Shown here: positions 1 to 11,765 of the stretch, piece after piece
How positions within the stretch are numbered: position 1 is the stretch's first letter
How the letters are laid out: each line of letters opens with the position of its first letter
Assembly: GCF_000003605.2 (NCBI RefSeq)
Contig: NW_003155736.1
Location: 99,567 to 136,943 of the forward strand
Direction: 5' to 3'
Length of the DNA: 37,377 nt
DNA from: Saccoglossus kowalevskii
Taxonomy: Eukaryota; Hemichordata; Enteropneusta; Harrimaniidae
The notes under the pieces: generated by a model
The model's database searches: none
Told to the model about the DNA's origin: nothing
What the model saw: only the letters and a program-made list of their open reading frames with translations
Made by a program: the position numbers and the translations under genes

Positions 1-238
1 ATATATAGTGAATGATGTTCATGTAGGATCTCGCAGCAACTTGTCCTGTCCACACTCGACTGGCGACGTTTTCCAATCTGTTCATGATGAAACATGAAAA
101 CATGCACCAGATCTGACTCCCTCCCTTAATTTCAACACATTTAGTGATATTAATATGGTCGTAAAATCAAAGAGTAACACAACCAAGCATGTATAGTGTG
201 GAACCACGTAGGCAGGGTACGAGTAGCTGGACGGTAGG
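1..238. other. Non-coding sequence left of the TAAA microsatellite
   Basis: No recognisable coding sequence or RNA gene is seen. The only long open frame here runs through the neighbouring microsatellite and is an artefact of its stop-free reading frame. Confidence 0.6.
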
Positions 239-431
<193 letters not shown>

Positions 432-623
432 GTACTTATCGATACATAATCACCAAATGACAATTTCTAGGGGTCACTAGTATTCGTAACACTTTTGACC
501 CTAAATACTATGTTGGGTCTGAGGTGGAAGTGATGTTATGGATCGCGGTAGACGATTAATTAAAATAGGGTGATCGTACAATTCTAAACACAATTTCACA
601 CAAAAAGGAAACTAGGTAGTAAT

Positions 624-951
624 GTTACGGAAAGACTTTGGGGTAACGTGGTGTTGATTATTTTACTGAATAATAAAGTTACGGAAACACTTTGGTTAAC
701 GTGGTATTGATTTTTTTTTTACTAAATACTAGTAACAAAATTACGGAAAGACTTTGGGGTAAAGATGTGTTGATTTTTTTACGGAATAATAAAGTTACGG
801 AAAGACTTTGGGGTAACGTGCTGTTGATGTTTTTACTAAATACTAGTAATAAAGTTACGGGAAGACTTTGGGGTAACGTGGTGTTGATTTTTTTACTGAA
901 TAATAAAGTTACGGAAAGACATTGGTGTAACGTGGTGTTGATTTTTTTTAC
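624..951. repeat. Six-copy tandem repeat with alternating 54-bp and ~60-bp units
   Basis: Units begin with (G/A)TTACGG at 624, 678, 740, 794, 854 and 908, giving spacings of 54, 62, 54, 60 and 54 bp. Each unit reads roughly GTTACGGAAAGACTTTGGGG, then TAACGTGGTGTTGAT, a T-run, and ACTGAATAATAAA or the longer ACTAAATACTAGTAATAAA. Short and long tails alternate, so the true repeat is a ~115-bp dimer. The open frames on both strands across this block are repeat artefacts. Confidence 0.9.
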
Positions 952-2960
952 GATGCCATATATCAAGCGGGTGGCATAATCACTTTAAATAGAGCGTAAT
1001 TCAATGCAGCCATTCCATACACATGTCTTAATACTGAGTCGGACCTTTACCACGTACAATAATAAAATTGCAAGACATCAAGTACCGGCAGGTATTCGGA
1101 ATATCCCCCATCAAACACGTGGAGCGAGATTGTGGGAATACCTCGACAAGCAGGGCTGTTGAAGTTATGCCAAGTATTGTCACCGAGCTGAACTTGAAGG
1201 GCATACTACAACGGTGTGTTTAAAAAAAAACTTGTAACCCGTAAACACAGCGTATCGAGTTGGAAAAAATAAAATCCACTTTTAGTATATCCGTGACGAG
1301 TTCAGACAAAGAGATCGGTTAACAATACTCTGGGAGCCGTTATAGGCTTATATCGTTTAGCAAAACATAAGAATGGAGAGGAGTCAAGCAAAAGTCAATT
1401 ACATGTATTGCCTTTAAAAAATGAAGTGCTGAGGGGAGCATTTGAAAAGAAAAAAAAACAGTACGAAAAAAAAAGTTTTAACGGGGGTTGCGTATCAGCT
1501 GCTCGCCAGGATAGATGGCAGACACGATTGACGGCAAATTTCATCTTCCAAGCGAGGCCTAGTCTGCAACTCGTGTACCCTTAAATTGGCGCTGAAGTTG
1601 AAGACACATTAGAGAAAGGTCAAGAGTCAATGGACTTGGAACAACAAAACCTGCATTTAGATAAAATAGTATTTCTATCGGATGACCCGATTTGAGATGA
1701 CATTGTCGTATAAATGTGAACTGTTTACGGCAGTTGGTAATAGTGTTTCCTCCTGTCAACTCACAGGCAACATTGAAATTTTGACAAAGTTTGAACATTG
1801 AATAAGTCCGACTCGTGCCATGAATAATTAAATAGATTTTTTAAGACTAAATTGTAGGAGCTGATACAATATAATCGTGATAAATATTTAATTCTGGACC
1901 CCACGCTTGTATTCCCGTGAAAAGTTTTATGACAAAGAAGAATTTCAAAATGGAAATTTGGTTGATTAATATTCTACTTGCGTTGTCTGCAACGTTCATA
2001 TATTATCATGCTGTAAACATATTTTATACGTTCCGTGGATTTGGCCGAAAAGCAAACGTGTTCGTTTCGTTCCGTGATCTTGGCGATAGGTAAGCAGGCC
2101 CATGCAAAAAACGACCGAACAACAAAAAATAACAATGCGATTTCGTTGTCTATAGAGGGGGACAAGGGGCATGCGATTTTGACGGCCTCGATCTGGTATT
2201 ACATGCTGTCAATAATTTGGAGGACATATCCAGGAATTGGTGATTACATGGGATCGTTGAAATTGGCAAGAGCTGACAGACCTAAATCCAATTAAAGCGC
2301 CGGATGAAGGGATAAATGGAAAATTGGAAAATTACCGTGATGTGTACTGTTAGTAAGGGAGCAATCTCATGGAAAACAATCGGTTCTGGTCGACTTGAAA
2401 AACCTACAAATGATACTCTAGTTCACAGCGGTAAGGTAAATATAATTTTAGCGGTCTATTCATGGTCACTGGTGCGACTGATGATAGCTTGTGCGGGGAT
2501 TTTGTGCGGGGTAAACTGGGTTCCATACGGACGTCGAGGAGGATTGTAACGATTCTTTGTCGTATGTTGAGCAGGCGACTGCGACGAATAAAGACGAACA
2601 CGGAATTTCGCCTCGGTGATGGGGATCGGTGATCACGCGTCTTCAGGACATTCAGCGCCACCAGTTTGGTTAGTCGAAGCTCTGTCTGACATGTGTACAT
2701 TGCAATGTGTACCTTGGCCTCGCTCTCGATGTGATGTTTTAAAAGCCTCTGTAACGATTGTATACGTTTGCGTCAATCTTCCACTAACACGTTGGAAGTT
2801 TTGTCGAAATGGCGAAGTCGTCCAATGGCAGCCACCGACACACGATCCTGTGCCATTTTTCACACAATACGAGTGTTTACCAAAATGGGTGGTCAGTTTC
2901 TCTTCAGAAAAATTCAAAATAAACAGTAGTGAAAGCGGCTTGGGTGGGCCGCTTTAATTG
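952..2960. other. FoxL1 distal upstream region, no supported gene
   Basis: About 2 kb of non-repetitive sequence. Several short open frames (under about 115 codons) occur on both strands, overlap one another and resemble no protein family I recognise. GC and CpG content rise towards the right, approaching the FoxL1 gene. I treat the stretch as non-coding upstream DNA that may hold regulatory elements. Confidence 0.5.
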
Positions 2961-2983
2961 GTGTTTGGATTTTATAAACAAAC
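2961..2983. promoter_or_regulatory. TATA-like element overlapping forkhead-type sites upstream of FoxL1
   Basis: The sequence GTGTTTGGATTTTATAAACA starts at 2961. It holds a TTTTATAAA core (TATA-box-like) and an ATAAACA at 2974-2980, which fits the forkhead consensus RTAAAYA. A TGTTTGG on the other side is a weaker inverted forkhead-like half. It lies about 425 bp before the FoxL1 ATG, so it could be a core promoter or an auto/cross-regulatory Fox site. No transcription start is proven. Confidence 0.25.
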
Positions 2984-3399
2984 TTTTCCCCGATGGCGGA
3001 TAGCGATTGGTGGAAACTCGTTCGACACGTGTTAATATGTCGTAATGTGCCATTGTCAAGACGTGTGGGTGGGCACTAGCACAAATCACTGTTTACCCAA
3101 TGTTGCAGATATACACTTGTGTGATGGCTCACCTAACCCTAAATACAACAACATTCAACAACTTTAAAACAAAGTGGCATACAAGACGCACGAACAACAC
3201 CGACTATCGGACAGTCCCCCAAGAGCCAGTTCGAGTCGACAGCTGTGAGTCAAGTATCCGTTGCTGCTCTGTCGGTCACCATTACCGGAGGAGAGGAACA
3301 GATCGGTTTTAGCAGGTGCGAAAACGTAACGGTGCCTTCCTGCTACGATACACCTGCTGTCAAGGTGATTGCTCAAAAAGGAACATTACTGTTAATGCC
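2984..3399 (+). other. Probable FoxL1 promoter-proximal region and 5' UTR
   Basis: In the FoxL1 frame an in-frame TAG stop at 3310-3312 precedes the gene, and the first in-frame ATG after it is at 3400. The sequence between is therefore 5' UTR or promoter. A TTTTAGCAG at 3307-3315 resembles a splice acceptor, so an upstream non-coding exon is possible. Short upstream ATGs in other frames could act as uORFs. None resembles a known protein. Confidence 0.4.
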
Positions 3400-4896
3400 A
3401 TGGCATCCATGGGCGGTCTGTACCCGGGACGCTTCGCCCCACACTCTCAGGGACATTTGAGCTACCTCACCCATCACCACACCGGTTGCTATTTCACGCA
3501 TAGAGACAGCACGTACAGTCCTCTTGCGCTAAATGTCCTGGAGCGCCGAGAGCAGCCACAGAAACCACCGTACTCTTACATCGCGCTGATCGCCATGGCT
3601 ATTCGCAGCGCTCCGGATCAGAAGACAACTTTGAACGGAATATATCAGTTTATTATGGAACGTTTCCCGTACTACCATGATAATAAGCAAGGGTGGCAGA
3701 ACTCGATACGTCACAACCTCAGCCTCAATGACTGTTTCGTCAAGGTTCCCAGAGAGAAAGGGAAGCCGGGAAAAGGAAATTACTGGTCACTGGCGCCCGA
3801 CTGTGAAGAGATGTTCGAAAACGGGAACTTTCGTCGTCGTAAGCGGCGACCAAAATCTTTTCTGAAAAGTGTTGAACGGGGGACTGAGAAAAGCACGAAA
3901 TGCGTAGATCAGCGGGCTGAACGCATCGCAAGTTGCGAAGCTAGCTCCGTGAAAGAAGATGCAGAATCCCCAACAACCATGCCAGGTGAGGAGAACATGA
4001 GCTTTTTAACACCTGGTACGATTACCGGTAACACTGACAAGAAGTCTTCCGAAATTGAGCACGATATTCTTGACGGTGATCGAGTGATTACCGATACGGA
4101 GTTAAACGATTGCAGTGGAGATGGTTCGTCTTCTGATTCCGAGGATGTATCCGACACTGAGAGCCACAAGGACGGATATCGCAACAAGACTGGGGAAGCC
4201 AAACACGGGCAGTACGTAACAGGACACGGACATTCGTTATCATCGACCCGCAACCAACATGTATGCCAGAGTAGTAGTATTTCCTTCACTATTGAAAATA
4301 TCATGAAACCGGAAAGAAGGGGTTACAATGACTACGATACGAAGGAATCTGAGAGGGGAAATTTTATTTCGGACAATAACCCTCACTTACTCAACCGGAC
4401 AATCAAAGTTGAGCCAGTTGATGAAGCCGGTACGATGTTTACCAGCAGGCAGGGGATTATCAACGGACAAACCAGCAACTGCGAAAAACTGATAAAATTA
4501 GCCAGCATAGCCGATAGAATTAACGCACCTGATAACTTGGACATTGGTAGAGTGTACCCTAGATTTGACGTGTCGAACGTTTCACGCCGAGAATGTTCGT
4601 ACCCAATCTCATCGAGGCCGCATTCACACCCCTCATCGTCCGCCCTACCCGCTCCAATGTCGCATACGGCGTATTCGAATTTGATGACGAGCACAGCGTA
4701 CCAACATCTGATCCCAATTAGGTATTCGCCGTACTCCCTACCATACTACTTCACCCAATATCCAACGCCATTAGATGTAGCGTCATTGCCTCATCCGAGT
4801 CCTACGGCACACATGGTTTCCCTCCCTTACGGGGTTAAGCCCTGGGCACTGAACGAAAGGTCGGCCAATGAAGGACGATTGCCTTGTTTATTATAG
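3400..4896 (+). CDS. FoxL1: Forkhead box transcription factor, FoxL1 class (single exon, 498 aa)
   Basis: A nuclear winged-helix DNA-binding transcription factor. The forkhead domain is at about residues 55-150, from [15 protein letters not shown] through recognition helix [10 protein letters not shown] (101-110) to a basic tail RRRKRRPKS (145-153) that probably serves as nuclear localisation signal. FoxL1-type features are [23 protein letters not shown] and [15 protein letters not shown]. FoxC proteins instead carry PRDDKKPGKG, and FoxF is quite different. After the domain come a Ser/Asp/Glu-rich stretch (238-258), an eh1-like motif FTIENIM (296-302), a SUMO-type motif IKVEP (335-339) and a Ser/Pro/Tyr-rich tail. 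The ATG at 3400 is the first in-frame Met after an upstream stop (TAG, 3310) and sits in a strong Kozak context (GCCATGG). The open frame could be extended upstream only with a non-ATG start at 3316. A single-exon structure is usual for this class. FoxC is the main alternative and is disfavoured. Confidence 0.93.
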   Translation: MASMGGLYPGRFAPHSQGHLSYLTHHHTGCYFTHRDSTYSPLALNVLERREQPQKPPYSYIALIAMAIRSAPDQKTTLNGIYQFIMERFPYYHDNKQGWQNSIRHNLSLNDCFVKVPREKGKPGKGNYWSLAPDCEEMFENGNFRRRKRRPKSFLKSVERGTEKSTKCVDQRAERIASCEASSVKEDAESPTTMPGEENMSFLTPGTITGNTDKKSSEIEHDILDGDRVITDTELNDCSGDGSSSDSEDVSDTESHKDGYRNKTGEAKHGQYVTGHGHSLSSTRNQHVCQSSSISFTIENIMKPERRGYNDYDTKESERGNFISDNNPHLLNRTIKVEPVDEAGTMFTSRQGIINGQTSNCEKLIKLASIADRINAPDNLDIGRVYPRFDVSNVSRRECSYPISSRPHSHPSSSALPAPMSHTAYSNLMTSTAYQHLIPIRYSPYSLPYYFTQYPTPLDVASLPHPSPTAHMVSLPYGVKPWALNERSANEGRLPCLL

Positions 4897-5648
4897 TCCT
4901 CTAGTAAAACTTAACGGTGTTTATGACGGAACTGTGAGGACAAACACTGTGTTTGTAATATATTTCTAAATAATGTCAATTTCTGTTATTTCAAGATTTA
5001 TTGTAAAATACCACCACGGGTGGAAAGTGTCTGTGTATACTTGTAGACTACGTGTATACACATTTTTTTTAGTTTTAGATATTCAATATTACTGGGTTTT
5101 CTTGGCGGTAATTGCTGTTCTGAATGAATGGGTGGGGGGGGGGTAGGAAGTAGGGAACTTGAAGAAGAAATGGATGAGTGAACAAACGAACGAACGAACC
5201 ATCGAATGAACTTGATGAATGGGTTTAACTTGCGTTAACTAACCAAAATAATCACTTTTGATTGCCTTTTTGAATTTGGAATATAATTTTAGGCTGAACT
5301 ATTTCACAACTGTACACATATGAAGCTAACATGTACTTAGTTTTTATTATCAAAATGGTGAATACTGTACCTTGGATGTGAAAATTATGTTATGAATAGT
5401 ATTATCATTGCGATATCTACCTTTTTCAGAACATGCTTTTATAATATTTAAGTTGACGTCATGTCAGGCACGGAATTGGAAATATTGTTATAATTCTGAT
5501 TATGTTACAGGAACTCGGTCACGTGATACAAGTGAAACTTTCTGTAAGACATTGTCACCGAATTTGTTTTTCTCTTCAGTGAGGTCTGTACTTTTAAGTG
5601 AAACAAGAGAAATATATCATTGTCAAAGTTGGACTTGAACAAAATAAA
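4897..5648 (+). other. FoxL1: FoxL1 3' UTR with candidate poly(A) signal
   Basis: AATAAA at 5643-5648 is the first canonical poly(A) signal after the FoxL1 stop. It is followed by T/G-rich sequence of the kind that flanks cleavage sites, implying a 3' UTR of about 750 bases. The stretch includes a 10-base G run near 5136 and a short run of CGAA units near 5190. The open frame at 5408-5638 shows no family resemblance. Confidence 0.5.
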
Positions 5649-8127
5649 TAATTTGCAAAGTTTTTGTTAAAGTAATTTGTCTTGAGTGTTTATTAATTTA
5701 CGCTTCTTGTCAAGGATGATCAGCCTGAGCCTCGTTATGGGCGGATGGTGTTATTAGTCGGACTGCCCTACAACTGGTACATGATTGTTGAGTGGCGTCG
5801 ATTTGACACAATGTCAAGGTTGATTATTTATATTCCATCTTGAAAAAAATGTGACAGAAATGTTTTCCGCATGCGACAATAGTACTGCTGGAAGCCAACT
5901 TTGAATCTTCCAAACGATATGTCATTATTAAGCTAGAGAATATGGGAACCTGTCAACATTTCGAATATCGTTTCGGTTGACTTTTCTTTGGTACTGAGTA
6001 AAATCGAACTATATGACAATCAGTACATCATTGGGCGCTACTTTCATGACCATTAAAGATAACACATCCTGGTAATTTTGTTGGTATGACAGCATCACAA
6101 GCATACGTAATTGGGGGTATTTTAACGTGCATTTTGTTTCGAATGAGAAACATTTTACCAAAGCAGCTGAAACAGACAAGAGACTCGGAACTTGTGCCGA
6201 AATACCAATAAAATAAACTCGTGTTTTATACCAACGAAAGTACCAGGATGTGTTACCTTTAGAGGTCATAAAAGTCATACCTGAAAATGTATTTCGATGT
6301 TACATCGATTTATCACCAAACCTGGGAAAAAAGGGAGTCGCAAGAAAGTATCTAAGCCCAAACTTTCGTCGAATCCAGGAGAATAGTCACCCAATTTTCG
6401 ACTATATCCTTATTTCCATGAATAACAAAAATAATTCACTGATTTCGACATTTCTTTTTATGATTTGTCCAATTAATTCAATAGTAATTGCCAGCCACCG
6501 TGACTAGGTTATATTTATCAAAAGCAATTCCCAGTGGAAACTTATCTGCATGGACGTAAGCTTAATATATTTCATTTATCAAATTAAAAGTAATTTGTCT
6601 GTTACTGAGCCGAGAATACGAAGTGTTGTTAGCAGTCTTCCAAGACAATGTTTAATTTTCCCGTGAACAACAACACCCGTTTATTTGACTTCAATTCGAA
6701 GGAGTAGACAGGGAGGGTGGGAAGACTCAGCCATCATTGTTAGGCATACACAGGTAGAAGTGATCCCGGACGATCGCAACAAAACCGATATGAAGTTCTA
6801 CCTTTCGTGTAAATACCGATTTAACCGAACCCTGGAGTCAATAATATTGTTTCTGTGACCAGCGTTTATAAAAAAACAAACATCATCAACAATAAATAAT
6901 ATGCTCAGTATGTTGATTTCATCGGTGTTTATTAGTCCCTTCATCGGGGTAGCCTCCCTTTGTTAGACGCTTTGTCCGGTGGAGTCGTTGAATGGATGGG
7001 CTAGTTAAACAACAAGGTGGGGTTATGAAAAGGTGGATGCAGTTGACGGGCGTTAGGGAAAACATTATTAAGCATTCGCCTTTGTTCTCTTGAATTCCTT
7101 TTTTGATGTTTGGGCATTATGCTTAAGGGGAAATCACGGGGAAGAATGCCCACAAACAACAGTGCGTGTTCACGTTATAAGTAGGCAAGCCGAATGTACA
7201 CAACTTGGAGTTTGTTTGAGCAATGGTCATAGTTGACATAAATGGAAACATAAACTCGTATGTTTTACAATCGAAAAGAAGACGAATGTGGGAGACGGGA
7301 ACATTTCTACTCAGTGCCATAGTTTGAGAAAGCAGGACAGATACATTTTACAACTGACAGTCACACAATATTTGTATCAACACCATCACCAAATATGACG
7401 TAAAGTCACGTGGTAGAATTATGAAAATATGTAGTGTAACTTTCTTCAGCAGTTTCCCCGTACAGCTTCTGCCACTGTATTTCGCAGCAACCCTATTTTT
7501 TTTTTAAAGAAATCACGTGACAAATGAAACTAATCGATTTGTCAACAGCAAAGCTGCAAGTACAAACAAATGTAATTAAAAGCGGCAGTATAAACACTAA
7601 AGTTTGGAGACATCTTTCGCGAACAATGTGTACTAGTTTTTCGACGCCTGTCAATTAAGTCAGGAAATCGTACACCTGGGAAATCATTCATAGGTGAAGG
7701 CTAAAAAAGCTTAATTTGTAAAATGAGAATTTCGAAGTATCTCTCAGAAAACTTGCCGATCTTCACCAAGTTATGAACATGGGGTGCATTTTATTCATTT
7801 ATTCTTGCAATATTGGATAATCTGATTTCTGTGTGTATGGGAATTGCAAGTGTTGATATAGAACAGAAAAGACGAACAACTTCGGGTAGAGAAGATAAAT
7901 GGACGAACAAACATTGAACTACTTCACCATTCAAGTTCACCAATACCCAAGTGGTTACCACACTTTGTAAAACGCAGAGTTTAACTACTAGTATTGGCGA
8001 TCCTTAAAATGTGAAATTATGGGATAGTTGAAAGTTTGGCTTTCGGTAAGCAATGTTTAGTCTGTAATATGAACGGATGTAGATTTGCACAAAGTCTGTG
8101 TTTTTTTTCAATAAAATAAAATATCAA
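5649..8127. other. Intergenic sequence, no gene seen
   Basis: Unique AT-rich DNA downstream of FoxL1. Short open frames on either strand (up to about 90 codons) look like chance. TCACGTGA E-box palindromes at 5519-5526 (just to the left) and 7513-7520 are the only motifs I noted. Confidence 0.5.
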
Positions 8128-8195
8128 GGGAGTGTGTAAATGGCGAAAACCGAGTTACAAGGTTTTCTTGTTTGTTTCGCCATTTATAGACTCCC
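8128..8195. repeat. Imperfect inverted repeat (21-bp arms, 26-bp spacer)
   Basis: GGGAGTGTGTAAATGGCGAAA (8128-8148, 18 of 21 positions pairing) is the reverse complement of 8175-8195, apart from a central 3-base GTG/CTA difference. An inner alternative hairpin pairs GAAAACC (8145-8151) with GGTTTTC (8161-8167) around a 9-base loop. This could be a decayed MITE end pair or a transcribed stem-loop. No flanking duplication was identified. Confidence 0.6.
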
Positions 8196-10006
8196 ATACC
8201 CCCATATTTCATATTATAAAAAGTAACACAAAAAAATAAACAGAAGACTGTATGCAAGTCTAAAACAGATGATGGGGTGCTCCAGTAGTTCAATATAGAT
8301 GTTATTGCGCATGCGCGATATATGTGGCGTATGTATACAAATAAATAATATAAAACCGGTGATTGTTGTATTTTGTAGTAGATTAAAAATAAGTATATTT
8401 GGTTTTAGTAAAAATCTAAACTAGAAAATGAGGTAAACTCGTATATATCACGTGATGAAGTGATTGCATATGACGATAAATTAACTTTTGTTGAAAATAA
8501 CAAGCTATGGTGTACCTATAGAGGCGTTTTTCCGATTAAAACAAACGCGAGTTGTCCATTGCAAACAATTGAGCGTGTACTAGTACTAATAGGCTACGCT
8601 GGCCGCCAATAGTCGACCGGTACGTAAAGTCAACAGTGCATCTCACGCAACAGTTAAAATACATCGTATGCTTTGAAAATGAGCCACGACACATTTCTGG
8701 CTATGATCAAAGTGAAACAGCATACCGGATCCATCTGTGCCGGTATGCAATTCCACCCGGTTAATTCCAGGTGAATGACTAACGATATTAACTAGAAATT
8801 GAAATATATATTTTTATGCTTCGCATATGATTGATTTCATTTTCAGACCCATCTGCGGACAGTATTACCGAAATGTGACGTCATACTTGTGTTGCCTTAA
8901 CTACTAGTATATGAGTGTTCCACCACTATCATCGTGAAATTATGTAATCGACCCCAAAAATGGAGAGTTATTTAACATCGGAATCTGCCAATTTACATTG
9001 CCTCAATAGCCAGAAAAACTGTCGATCTTGTTTGACGAATATATTCTACTGAAGTTTAAAATAGACACCAATATAACGTAATGAAATATACACGTTGAAA
9101 TAATTTAAATTCAAGTTGATATGACAACTGTGTTATTAATTGTAGTCAATATTTCCGCCCACAGTATTTTTCTTAATTGCGTATTGTGGCAGACCTGTCA
9201 GTCAAATACATTTGAAGTACGGAGAACAAACGAATTCATCACAGCTTGTTTGGAAAAGGGGTGACCGTTTGCTTTTTTGACGGTACAAAGAAACAAGGTT
9301 TATTTTGCAAACGTTAGTTCTTTCCCCGTCCAGTTTACACAGTCTGTGCGTACAAATCCAATGGGAGTGTTTGGAAAAAAACAGTTGAGACCAACCGGTT
9401 TGTTGTATTTCCTCCTGTACATTTTATTGACCCGAGTTTGTATCCCATTCACACGCAATTGCTCGCCAATTGAATATTCGGGCTTTACAGTAGCATTTTG
9501 CAAACACTACAACGATGCGAAAATATAATTCCCAGTGTTGTTCTGCGACCAAGCGAGGAATGGCCCTTTCCGCTATGCTTCGCAACTAAAACCTAATGCG
9601 CTTGACGTGCCCGCTTATTATAAGACTCTCCCATGGTTGGATTGCAGAAAAGAAGAGGCTATTTTTCGGCGACTGTAACTCAAGTAACCCCGATCTAAGA
9701 TGTAAACAGCGACGGCAGGAAACGGTTCTTAAACCGCGGCCGTGGTTGATAGATTTGACTGTAAGACGAGAACCATTTCAGGAGTTGTTTCTAGAAGCAT
9801 ACTCCTTGCATTACAGTTTATACTTTTCTGTACTGTTCTACACCACGTCTCCTATTGTCCGCCATGTTTAATCTCAAGCAAACTTTTCAATGAGAACAAC
9901 TAATACTTTTCTCGTTTCTCTTCTATTTACCAACTTTACAGGTCACGCAGGCCAAATAAACGCCACCCCCCCTATTTCTATTTTGTCTTATCACAGAAAG
10001 TAAAAT
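8196..10006. other. Intergenic sequence, no gene seen
   Basis: A TGCGCATGCGC palindrome (NRF1-like) lies at 8306-8316, TCACGTGA at 8448-8455 and a CRE-type TGACGTCA near 8876. The open frames at 9277-9528 and 9596-9871 show no recognised domain and are considered chance. Confidence 0.45.
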
Positions 10007-10036
10007 CACAGTCCCTCAATCTATAGAGGGACTGTG
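10007..10036. repeat. Perfect 11-bp inverted repeat with 8-base loop, flanked by 7-bp direct repeats
   Basis: CACAGTCCCTC (10007-10017) pairs perfectly with GAGGGACTGTG (10026-10036). GTAAAAT occurs directly on both sides (10000-10006 and 10037-10043), imitating a target-site duplication around a 30-bp hairpin. The origin is unknown. Confidence 0.75.
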
Positions 10037-10043
10037 GTAAAAT

Positions 10044-11656
10044 TCATGTATTTGTGAAGGTGGTTTGCGTTATCTTCAGTGAGGTTTTCTTTTCCCCTAA
10101 GAGCTCTTGAGTTCCATACTACTCGGTTTTCATGGAGGCTAATTGTCGACGATCATTGTATTAAACCTATGCGGATCAATATCAGTGAAAGGTCGACTCA
10201 GTTGCGAATTATGCTAAACACAACGGAGACTGGAAAACATGTTTTCACACGGTTAGTGAGGTTCGCGGTTATCCATGATGACGAAGGTCTGTTTGTTTTA
10301 CTGCGATTTTCGCGTAGGTGTTTGTCCTGGCAAACCAATAATTGCTTTCAACGCCGATTGGATTACATTTCAAGAGCAGGCCTTTATATTTGCCATGGCA
10401 GCACGGGTGAAACAAAAGAACGTCTGCACTGTACGCTGGTCATGCCGACGTGTAGCATTATGAAATCAACTATGTTTAAATACTATTAATCAATATTTTA
10501 ATGCTTTATAGTGATACTATTTGTGTCTTTTCTTTAACTAGGGTGGGACAGTACAGGTGTGAAAAATTGGAGAATGGACCGGATAAGACACGGTTTATTA
10601 TTTAATGTACGTCACTGAAAAATGTGATTGGATATAATGGTACCTTCTTGCAATAAGTATATATCAATGTATTCGCGCCTGCGCCACGTGTGTCATCAGT
10701 AGTGAGACTTCAATGCGAGCCCCCCGAAAAGGTTGGATGTAGAGATCATAATTGGGCCCTCCTACACTTCGGAAGACTCTCTCCTAAGTTACGTGTACAT
10801 GGAAGAATGTAAAATTATGATTCGCAATTAAGCTGCCCGTAGGTATCACGTGACGATGTCTGGCGATGTTATTTACGGCTAGCGTTGCGTTGGTGCCAAT
10901 CAGGCTTACCCACCGTGTTTCTCCCGGAGTTTACGGAGTTAACCGTTCTTTGTAGCTGATTTTAATCTGATTAGAAACGTTTGTAGTAACATCCAAATTT
11001 GTTGCGAAAGCCAAATAAACAGAGAAGGAAAGTTTGGTACACAATTCCTCTCGAGTGTTTACATTTAGTTGAAAGGGCACAGGGGAAAACGAGCTCTTAG
11101 CCACGGAGCACTTATACGCCATTCTCACGAATATTACGCGGGCTTGAAGTGACCACACTCAGTGAATGGCACGCTCAATTCTTGTCCATTTCCAAATATT
11201 GCCTTATACAGTTTCCGCATACTCGAAGAGCTAAACGAAAAAACAACAACACGCATTTCACCATGACGCTTCAGAATCGGCGTACACCAGCCAACCGGAA
11301 AGACCCATCGTCTTCATAAAGAAAAAAAAGAACTGGGACTCACTCAAGCTTTCACCTCAACGAGTCTGCTTAGAAACATTTAGAGATATTTATTTGTCTT
11401 TGCCGGTATAATGTTATTAGGTTCCGCTGCTTTCGTAAATAGTGTTGAGCAATTTAATGGCTTTGTAGTCAGCCATCGACGTCACTGAAACTGGGAATCC
11501 TTTACATAGTGTATATGCCACGCTGTGGGTAATGGAAGATACCCCCATTAAAAGTGACAGTTTCGTTATGAAGATGAATATCACCGTGTGCGGTCCATAT
11601 GTCAGATGGTAGTCGGTACTTGAAATTAAAAAAAAGAAAGTCATGATGTAATGTTT
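10044..11656. other. Intergenic sequence, no gene seen
   Basis: Open frames at 10079-10489 (+), 10931-11158 (-) and 11417-11644 (-) have no recognisable family signature, and their residue composition looks like translated non-coding DNA. TCACGTGA occurs at 10846-10853. Confidence 0.45.

Positions 11657-11715
<59 letters not shown>
11657..11715. repeat. (ATC)n trinucleotide microsatellite running into an assembly gap
   Basis: About 20 uninterrupted ATC units reach the first N of the gap. The true length is unknown because the assembly stops inside or just after the repeat. Confidence 0.97.
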
Positions 11716-11765
11716 NNNNNNNNNNNNNNNNNNNNNNNNNNNNNNNNNNNNNNNNNNNNNNNNNN
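11716..11765. other. Assembly gap (50 N)
   Basis: Exactly 50 N follow the ATC microsatellite. A round number suggests a fixed-size placeholder rather than a measured length. The open frame crossing it is meaningless. Confidence 0.99.

Noticed and set aside
692-979. Open frames on both strands through the 624-951 repeat
   Set aside because: Low-complexity translations of a tandem repeat.
3226-3245. CAGTTCGAGTCGACAG resembling a tRNA B box (GTTCGANNC)
   Set aside because: No A box, acceptor stem or cloverleaf can be formed around it.
3316-3399. N-terminal extension of FoxL1
   Set aside because: The frame upstream of 3400 contains no ATG and begins with GTG just after a TAG stop; animals would start at the Kozak-context ATG at 3400.
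3909-4304. Antisense open frame of 131 codons within FoxL1
   Set aside because: It is a shadow of the coding strand, with no homology and no independent signal.
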